A DNA stretch of 64,000 nucleotides. Origin: Molossus alvarezi (Eukaryota; Chordata; Mammalia; Chiroptera; Molossidae). A model generated the notes under the pieces. That model saw only the letters and a list, made by a program, of their open reading frames with translations, was not told the DNA's origin and ran no database searches. Location: NCBI GenBank assembly GCA_037176705.1, contig CM073896.1, forward strand, positions 23,386,708-23,450,707, read 5' to 3'. Shown one piece after another: positions 57,826 to 64,000 of this stretch (positions are counted from its first letter, which is position 1; each line of letters starts with the position of its first letter). The position numbers and the translations under genes are program-made.

Positions 57826-59205
57826 CCCTCCCCCGCCCCCGCCAAAACTGCACTTTAAGACTGCCAACCCTGCGTGAGAAGGATCCCTTTGCTCGCTGAA
57901 TGCACTCACCAATGTATTGCTACGACTTAAGGAGGCTTAAGCCATCCATCCCCAAAGATGTCATAATTACAGGTGAAACTCAAAATAAACGCTTCCATTG
58001 GTGATTATTACGTTAAGTGAGCCATTTCAGTTTAGAAAATGTTCCAATTAGGCACAGATAACAAACAATCCTCCCAGGCAAAATTTTAAATACTTAACTA
58101 CTTTTACCACAGGGCTCTGGTGATTTCACGAGAGAAAAATGCTCTTAGAGTCAAAGATTTTGCAGTCCTGCCAAGTAATAACGAAGTTATTGAGTAAGCA
58201 CAACTCTCCCCAGGTAAGTCTGGGTTCTTCTTCTCCTTCCTTCTGAAATGCAGCCAACTCCTGAGGCAGTAGATCTTCATTTTAACCAACAATCCAATTT
58301 ACCTTTAATCAAAGTATCACAATCAGGCAAATTGAGAGAGCATATTCTAAGATTTGCTTGAAGTGGAGATGTAGGTTATAAAGATACTCTGATTACTGTA
58401 CTATGCCATTGATTTCAATCCCTTGAGGTCTCCTATCTCCCTTTAATCCTAAAAGTGTAAGCTCATCCTGAGTGTTAGAAAACCTCTGCCTTCATCAAGG
58501 TTCATGAAAGAAAAGCCAGGCAGACTTGCTATTCCTTATATGAACCTGTCTTAGGAGCAGGACCATGTTCACTGGAAACATGTTTTAACAGCACCAGGAC
58601 CAAACAGCTGATGGAGCCTCCTTCTCTGTGTCTGTGGGTCATCACTGGAAAGTCATGACATTCCAGAACCTTGATTTGGACATGTGTCAGTTGTCAAGAT
58701 TATAAAACACAATCTGCAGGGCAATGAACTATGTAAGACTTCAGTTAGCATCTTTAATTAACATAATGGGGGAAATGTTTTCCTGGGATATGCTTTTATA
58801 TATTTTTTTTTTATGCTTCCCTAATGAAATCAAATTTGAGGGAGACTTTTCTTGTTTGTAAACCACTTTCTCCCTCTGTGCGTGGGACCGGGAGAGACCA
58901 GCTTCTCTCTCTGTCTCAAGCACTGGAGAAATACTGGGTAAGAAGGAGCGGGGAGCTGGGGCAGTAGGCTTTAAGTGCTGGTTACTAGAGACGAAACAGC
59001 AGCGCAGCCCCTCCATGTCCTACGTCCTGCCAGACTGCGGTGACTGGTGAGGAGAGTTGGTTGAGGGGGGTCCACCAGCAGGTGTGGAATATGACTTTGT
59101 TTGTGGCACATAAGGTAACTCCTCTTCCTTTCTTTTTAAAGCTTAAATAAGAAATTCTAATATTAATGCAGATTTTCATTTCACTGAAGGAGAACTGTTA
59201 AAAAG
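57826..59205. other. Low-copy intergenic DNA
   Basis: No gene or repeat recognised. 57955-58330 is repeat-free and contains several TAAT/ATTA cores, a pattern often seen in conserved non-coding DNA, but conservation cannot be judged from one sequence. Confidence 0.45.
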
Positions 59206-59209
59206 GATA

Positions 59210-59398
59210 CACTTCCCTGGCTGCTGTGGCTCAGTGGTTGAGCATGGCCCCATGCACCAAGAGGTCGCCATTTAATTTCCTGTCAGGGCACAGGTCAGGG
59301 TGTGGGCTCCATCTCCAGCAGGGAGCATGCAGGGGACAGCAGATTGGTGTTTCTCTCTCTCCCTTTTCTCTCTCTCTAAAATCAACTGAAACATATTG
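59210..59398 (+). mobile_element. tRNA-derived SINE with TSD
   Basis: CCCTGGCTGCTGTGGCTCAGTGG head, CATGCACCAAGAGGTC, and CTAAAATCAACTGAAACATAT end. TTAAAAAGGATA (59198-59209) and TTTTAAAAGGATA (about 59399-59411) flank it. Confidence 0.9.
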
Positions 59399-59639
59399 TT
59401 TTAAAAGGATAGCCCTGCGTGTACGCACATTCTGACTGCAGTTGTAATGCACCATTTCTCTCCCCCACCCCTGCATTTCTCGCCACAGCCTCCACCTCAC
59501 TTGCAGTTGTCTGTCCAGCTACAGCCATTCTCAGGAGCAGTCCCTGGTTTTTCCACAGGGAGCTGACTGTCCCTCCTCTGCTTCTAGAGCATTCCATGGA
59601 TACCTTCATCAAGACAAGCACATCACACAGTGATTTTCT

Positions 59640-59757
59640 TTTCCTTTCTCTTAACTGTGAGCTACTTAAGATCAAGAACCATTATCTATTTAATTCCGTA
59701 TCCCCAAGACCCAGCATAGCACCGGACAATAAGTGCTCAATAAATATTTGTTGAAGT
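59640..59757 (+). mobile_element. L2-type 3' end relic
   Basis: CTGTGAGCTACTTAAGATCAAGAACC, CCCAGCATAGCACCGGACAATAAGTGCTCAATAAATATTTGTTGAA is a clear match to the L2/MIR-type 3' consensus. Confidence 0.75.
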
Positions 59758-59891
59758 CATGAGTAAAAGAATAAATAAGTAAATAAATATACAGGTATAT
59801 TCAAATCTTCTCTTAAAGTTCTTAGTTTATTAATCCTCTCATGAAAAATGTGCACGATCACCACAGATAAAACCACTGAAAAACGTTGAAT

Positions 59892-59896
59892 TCTTT

Positions 59897-59964
<68 letters not shown>
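59892..59964 (+). repeat. (TTTC)n(TATC)n compound microsatellite
   Basis: About nine TTTC units pass into about eight TATC units. It sits where the tail of the truncated Ves copy should be, so it probably grew from the SINE tail. Confidence 0.96.
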
Positions 59965-60062
59965 ATTTATTTATTTTTGGTACGTGCCCCTAGCAGGAAC
60001 CGAACCCAGGACTCGCTGGTCCACAGGCCAATGCTCCAACTGCTGAGCCAAACCGGTCAGGG
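59965..60062 (-). mobile_element. Ves SINE head only
   Basis: Minus-strand Ves reduced to its tRNA-like head (GGTACGTGCCCCTAGCAGGAACC … GAGCCAAACCGGTCAGGGC). The middle and tail are replaced by the microsatellite on its left. Confidence 0.9.
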
Positions 60063-60274
60063 CGATTTTTTTCTTTATTGATTTTAGAGAGAGAGGAAGG
60101 AAGAGGGAGAGAGATAGAAACATCAATGAGAGAGAACATCAATTGGCTGCCTCCTGCATGTCCCCCACTGGGGATCAGGCCCACAACTTGGGCATGTGCC
60201 CTGACTGGAAATTGAACTGATGACCCCTTGGCACATGGGTCGATGCTCAACCACTGAGCTACATCCTCAGGGCT
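60063..60274 (-). mobile_element. tRNA-derived SINE inserted in the RPS24 pseudogene
   Basis: Minus-strand SINE of the CCCCCACTGGGGATC subtype with TTTCTTTATTGATTTTAGAGAG end and head CTCAACCACTGAGCTACATCC. The block it shares with the Ves head is flanked by TTGAATTCTTTT (59886-59897) and TTGACTCCTTTT (60275-60286), both pseudogene text. Confidence 0.9.
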
Positions 60275-60680
60275 TGACTCCTTTTCGCAGCACCAACAGT
60301 GGCCTCTGCAGTTCCCCTGACTTTTTTATTCTGTTCTTGTGTTTCTTTCTCTGTTTTTTTGAGGTCTTCTCATACTGGCCATGTCTTGCAAGTCTATGTT
60401 TGGGTTCATTTTTCTTTGCATAATCCAAGGAATCATAAATCATGCCAAAGCCAATTGTCTCACCACCACCAAAATGGGTTCCGATGCAAATACAAAGATG
60501 ACACCTGGTATGGTTTTATATATTTTGGCTAGTTTTTCCCAAACTAATTTCTTAAGTACTGTTGTCTTCCTGGGGAGAAGGATGTCAATGGCCATTTGTT
60601 TCCCTTCACTACTGGTCTGGATAGTTACTGTGTTGTTCATGATGGTGGCTGATTTTCAAGCAGCTAGGAAGGAAAAGAGC

Positions 60681-62526
60681 TGAAATCTTCAAGTATGCTT
60701 TTCCCAAGTCTTCCCAGTTAAGCTAGTGGCTCAATGCCAACTTTCATTAGGGCCGTCAACAGTTCTCACAGGCCCATCTTACAGTGTGCTGAGTGGTTCA
60801 TTATCCTCTGCAATTAAAATGGGAAACCATGAAGAAGAACTACACCAGGATTCACTGGAATTGGACTTGCTCCGCAAAATGGTCCCTACTATACAAGCAG
60901 ACCTCTTGGGACCAATGTTTGGCCAATGATTGTCTTGCATCAGGGGAGTTTGCCATCAGGACAAAGGAATCAGTGCACCCTGGAAAGGGAGGAATCTGAA
61001 GGAGAGCAGTCTACTCTCAGAAATAAGAAATGAGAAAAGAAATTCAAGAGAACTTCTAGTATCCATGTTCACAAAACAGAGTCAAGGCGAAGGGGTGTGG
61101 GCACTCTGTAAGCTTTCTCAGACCTCTACAACTTGCCCAGGTGTGTAATCCTTTTGTTATGTATCTCACTGCTCTCACAGGGGAGACAATCACCAACAGG
61201 AAAGACAAAGCTCTGGAAGGGAGCTCAGGAAACATCGGCCAAGCCAGGCCTTCTGAGTCGCTTGCTTGCTCATTAGCCTGCCTCCGGTCTCCACTGCGGA
61301 TGGCCCCCGCCCTCCTGCTTTTATCTAGCACAAGGGACCAACACTCTGTACTGGCTTCCCTCTTGCTCACCCATGGTCCTCTGAACAGCATGCAGGTCCC
61401 TAACTAAGCTGTTCCACCCTGTGCGCGCACCCCTGGATCCCTCCTCACAGAGAGAGAGACCTGCAAACCACTTTACCCAAATCACATCAGGACAACAACA
61501 ATAAACTACATCCCTCCTAGGCAAACCCAGAAGAACACTCACCCAACGTGTAACACCCAAACAGAATAAAAGTAAGGGCTGACAGAATAAAGCAAGGTGC
61601 AATCATGGTAAATAAAAACAAAAACCAACAACAACAAAAATACAGGGTATCAAATTTAAAGAGGGAGAAAACCTTCTTGTTTCCTCCTCCTACGACCTGC
61701 TACTTCATAATATAACCAATCTCCTAAGAAACCACCGCCCATTCGGTCCTAGATGTGTGACAATGTAATGATAAAACAGTTTCAGCAAAATCATTCATAG
61801 CAAGCTCTTCTGCCCTTTGGGGACACTTCCTAGAGGAGTCCCAGCCGGATGACCTCTCACACTCCTCCCAGAGACCTGGACGCATCTCTAAGCGCCCTAA
61901 AGACATCTCCGCCAGCGGCCCAGGAGCTTCCAGTAAAGCTTTTCCCTGACAAGGGGGCCTGCCTGGTCAAAGTTTCTTCATGTTCGCATCTGCCAGTAGC
62001 AATGCTTAAAGTAAGTCAGACCTCAGTGTATCTGTTTGCTGTTAAATATGAGCCGGCTGTTCAATAACCAGTCAGAGCTGACCATCAAGTTACATGAAGT
62101 GAGAGCCAAAGAATGGTTTTTCATATGTATTTTGAATCTTTAAATCTTATGGTTTTAGTCTGAGAAATTTACCTTTTCCAGAATATATACATTCTCACTT
62201 TCATAAAAGTGTTTGAACAGCTCGCACTAAAATATAAACATATCTTCACAGCAAAATTAAAGAGATATCAGAAAATATAAGAAACAAAGGAATTCTATCT
62301 GAATTTTTCTAAAAAACAATCAATACAATAATTTTAAACTATAAAAAGCAGAAATTCAGAAACAGGAAAAAGAAGAAAATCATTATGTCAACAACAACAA
62401 AATGCACTCTTTTGTTTCTAGTTAGTTAGGAGACCTGAAAATCGTAGTCTGTTGAAATTAAACTATTTCATCAGAAAATAGTTTACTTAGTAGTTCTAGA
62501 AAACTATGCTCATGATTGGCTGTTAT
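60681..62526. other. Low-copy intergenic DNA
   Basis: No gene recognised. Several open frames of 67-111 codons overlap in different frames at 60726-61602 without a domain or a consistent reading frame. Confidence 0.5.
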
Positions 62527-62540
62527 TAAAGTTATATTTT

Positions 62541-63009
62541 TAAATGTGTTTTTTTTTTTACTTTTTTTTTTTTTTTTATCCTCACCCGAGGACATTTTCC
62601 CATTTTTTTGTTCAGGTAGAGTGGGAGGGAGAGAGAGGAACAGAGAGAGAGAGAAACATCGATGTGAAGGGACACATCGAGTGGCTGCCACCCGCACGAC
62701 CGACCAGGGCCGGGGACAAACTGCAACCGAGGTACGTGCCCTTAGCGGGAACCGAACCCGGGTCTCTCAGGACCGCAGGTCGACGCTCTAACCGCTGAGC
62801 CAAACCGGCCAGGGCTAAATGTGTTTTTTATTGATGTTTTAGAGAGAGGAAGGGAGAGAGAAACATTGATGTGAGAGAAATATCCATCAACTGCCTCGTG
62901 CATGCCCCCTGCTGGGGATCAAGCCAGAAACCTGGGCTTGTACCCTGACCAGTAATCAAACCACACCCTCTCAGTCCATGGGACGATGCTCAATCCACAC
63001 CAGCGGGGC
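62541..63009 (-). mobile_element. tRNA-derived SINE, split by a Ves in its tail
   Basis: The older of the stacked SINEs: tail TAAATGTG/T-run on the left, then after the nested Ves the body (TATTGATGTTTTAGAGAGAGG, CCCCCTGCTGGGGATC) and a shortened head (GATGCTCAATCCACACCAGC). TAAAGTTATATTTT flanks it at 62527-62540 and 63010-63023. Confidence 0.92.
62555..62815 (-). mobile_element. Ves SINE, young, nested in an older SINE
   Basis: Near-consensus minus-strand Ves (ATCCTCACCCGAGGACAT left, GAGCCAAACCGGCCAGGGC right). TAAATGTGTTTTTT at 62541-62554 and 62816-62829 is the target duplication, made from the older SINE's tail. Confidence 0.96.
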
Positions 63010-63020
63010 TAAAGTTATAT

Positions 63021-63023
63021 TTT

Positions 63024-63082
<59 letters not shown>
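63021..63082 (+). repeat. (TTTA)n microsatellite on Ves tail
   Basis: About fifteen nearly pure TTTA units at the tail side of the minus-strand Ves at 63024. Confidence 0.96.
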
Positions 63083-63085
<3 letters not shown>

Positions 63086-63303
63086 ATCCTCACCTGAGGA
63101 CACTTTTTCATTATAGAGCAGGAGGGAGAGAGAGAGAGAGAAACATCGATGTGAAAGGAACACATCGAGTGGTTGCCACCCGCACGACCAACCAGGGCCG
63201 GGGACAAACTGCAACTGAGGTACATGCCCTTAGCGGGAACCGAACCCGGGTCTCTCCGGACCGCAGGCCGTCGCTTTAACCGCTGAGCCAAACCGGCCAG
63301 GGC
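63024..63303 (-). mobile_element. Ves SINE, young, at the same target site
   Basis: Near-consensus minus-strand Ves (TTAATCCTCACCTGAGGACA … GAGCCAAACCGGCCAGGGC) with a TTTA-repeat tail. It is flanked by TAAAGTTATATTTT at 63010-63023 and TACAGTTATATTTT at 63304-63317, so it used the same 14 bp target as its neighbour. Confidence 0.96.
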
Positions 63304-63317
63304 TACAGTTATATTTT

Positions 63318-64000
63318 AAAGAAACGTGAAACACTCCTCCTTTTCCTCACTTCATTCCCAAGCACAAATCTGCCCCTCCGACCCCCATCCTTGATCTCCT
63401 CTTACTTTGGGTCATACTATTGTACAGCACAGGAAAGGTATGATTTCCCAGAACACTCTGACAATGCAACAGAAGATCGTATTTTGGAAAATGAGAGGCC
63501 AGTTGCCCTGAAGTCTGTCTCATAGTCACTGTCTCGGGAGTACAGTAATTATTGGGAACATTGACATGAATCCTTAGAGAGGCAGAGTCTTGAGAGGTAG
63601 GAAATGAGAGGACACTGGGAACAGGACATGTGTGCCTTTGAGCTGATATATTAGCAAATCTCTTATCACCTAAAGGTTCATCTGCTGCCAAGCTGCAGAG
63701 AGCAATGGGGAAGGAAGGGAGGCCCAGATTACTGGCTGACAAGTTTCCAGGGCAGAGCAGGAAAATTATTTAAAATTATTTATCGAGTGGGATTTGATTG
63801 CACATCCCTATGAAGTGCCCATATAAATGATTCACATTTCCTGGCAGCCAGAGTGGTTTCAGAACTGACCAGTAATCTCTCTGGTCTTAGAGGTTTTACC
63901 ATTTCTGAATTCAGATCAGCATCACTGGTGAGTCTAGAGACCTAGGTCTGATGAGTCCTGTAGTTAGACACCCACGTCCCCTTGGAGTAGCCACTTCAGT
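63318..64000. other. Low-copy intergenic DNA
   Basis: No gene recognised. The open frame at 63347-63742 minus (131 codons) has no known domain, and its composition looks random. Confidence 0.5.

Larger units (their letters stand above)
59806..60680 (-). pseudogene. RPS24P: RPS24 processed pseudogene, split by SINE block
   Basis: A retrocopy of the mRNA for ribosomal protein S24 of the small ribosomal subunit. The minus strand starts with a pyrimidine-rich TOP-like leader (CTCTTTTCCTTCCTAGC, 60680) and the start codon at 60638-60640 (MNNTVTIQT). It keeps [24 protein letters not shown] and VIFVF without introns. An in-frame loss of 21 bp removes the RKFMTNRLLQ region, and a 1 bp deletion after VIFVF shifts the frame. 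Later exon text ([20 protein letters not shown]) is readable in another frame. The coding end at about 60276 continues, beyond the inserted block 59898-60274, in the 3' UTR at 59897-59806 with an ATTAATAAAC polyadenylation region. No poly-A tail or TSD was resolved. Confidence 0.93.

Noticed and set aside
60726..61602. Cluster of overlapping open frames
   Set aside because: They change frame and strand without a consistent reading, and none shows a recognisable domain.
62527..63317. Repeat-spacer pattern with three equal short repeats, CRISPR-like at first sight
   Set aside because: The repeats are target-site duplications around SINEs, and the genome is mammalian.
63347..63742. 131-codon open frame on the minus strand
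   Set aside because: No domain or known homologue. Low-complexity proline/serine content and no conserved context.

Overview
This window is non-coding DNA from a bat nuclear genome. The main evidence is the many tRNA-derived SINEs of the Ves type: a head reading close to CCTGGCCGGTTTGGCTCAG, a B box like GGTTCGGTTCCC, a CT-rich middle, and a tail ending in TCCTCAGGTGAGGAT plus A. About twenty-five such copies or relatives lie on both strands. Ves SINEs are known from Yangochiroptera (vespertilionid, phyllostomid and related bats). The long L1 copies share one 3' UTR with a G-rich tract and an end close to GAGAAACATCTGTAACAAAA. I cannot name the species. Family names come from remembered consensus sequences, and boundaries were set by eye, usually within 5-20 bp.

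I found no intact protein-coding gene, tRNA, rRNA, CRISPR array or operon. The one gene-derived sequence is a processed RPS24 pseudogene (59806-60680, minus), split by a later SINE and microsatellite block. All longer open frames that I can explain come from L1 ORF1/ORF2, from their antisense strands, or from SINE tails.

Layout. 1-870: antisense, internally deleted L1. 870-4600: low-copy DNA with two SINEs and an L1 3' end. 4600-11180: an L1 5' UTR fragment followed by a long old antisense L1 that was hit several times by SINEs, a younger L1 and a 1.25 kb insert of unknown origin. 11490-17690: an old plus-strand L1 cut by a nearly full-length L1 (11744-17178) that lost its reverse transcriptase core. 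17690-26330: low-copy DNA with MIR/L2 relics, one MaLR LTR, SINEs and antisense L1 tails. 26330-32690: an old L1, several SINEs, an unnamed inverted repeat pair and a mariner-type MITE. 32690-44990: low-copy DNA with MIR, MER5, L1 and HAL1-like relics. 45007-54064: an L1 carrying four SINE-level insertions and another L1, which itself carries a SINE. 54080-64000: low-copy DNA with L2 relics, the RPS24 pseudogene, and three SINEs stacked at one target site.

Nothing here acts as a gene pathway. What the window offers is a readable insertion history: target-site duplications (TSDs) can be paired for many elements, so relative ages and nesting order are visible. I did not find a new biological system. 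The best leads are the nested L1s with unusual internal deletions (one resembling a spliced, re-inserted L1), an unrecognised inverted repeat pair, a 42 bp inverted repeat 645 bp apart, and the unknown insert at 7878-9125.
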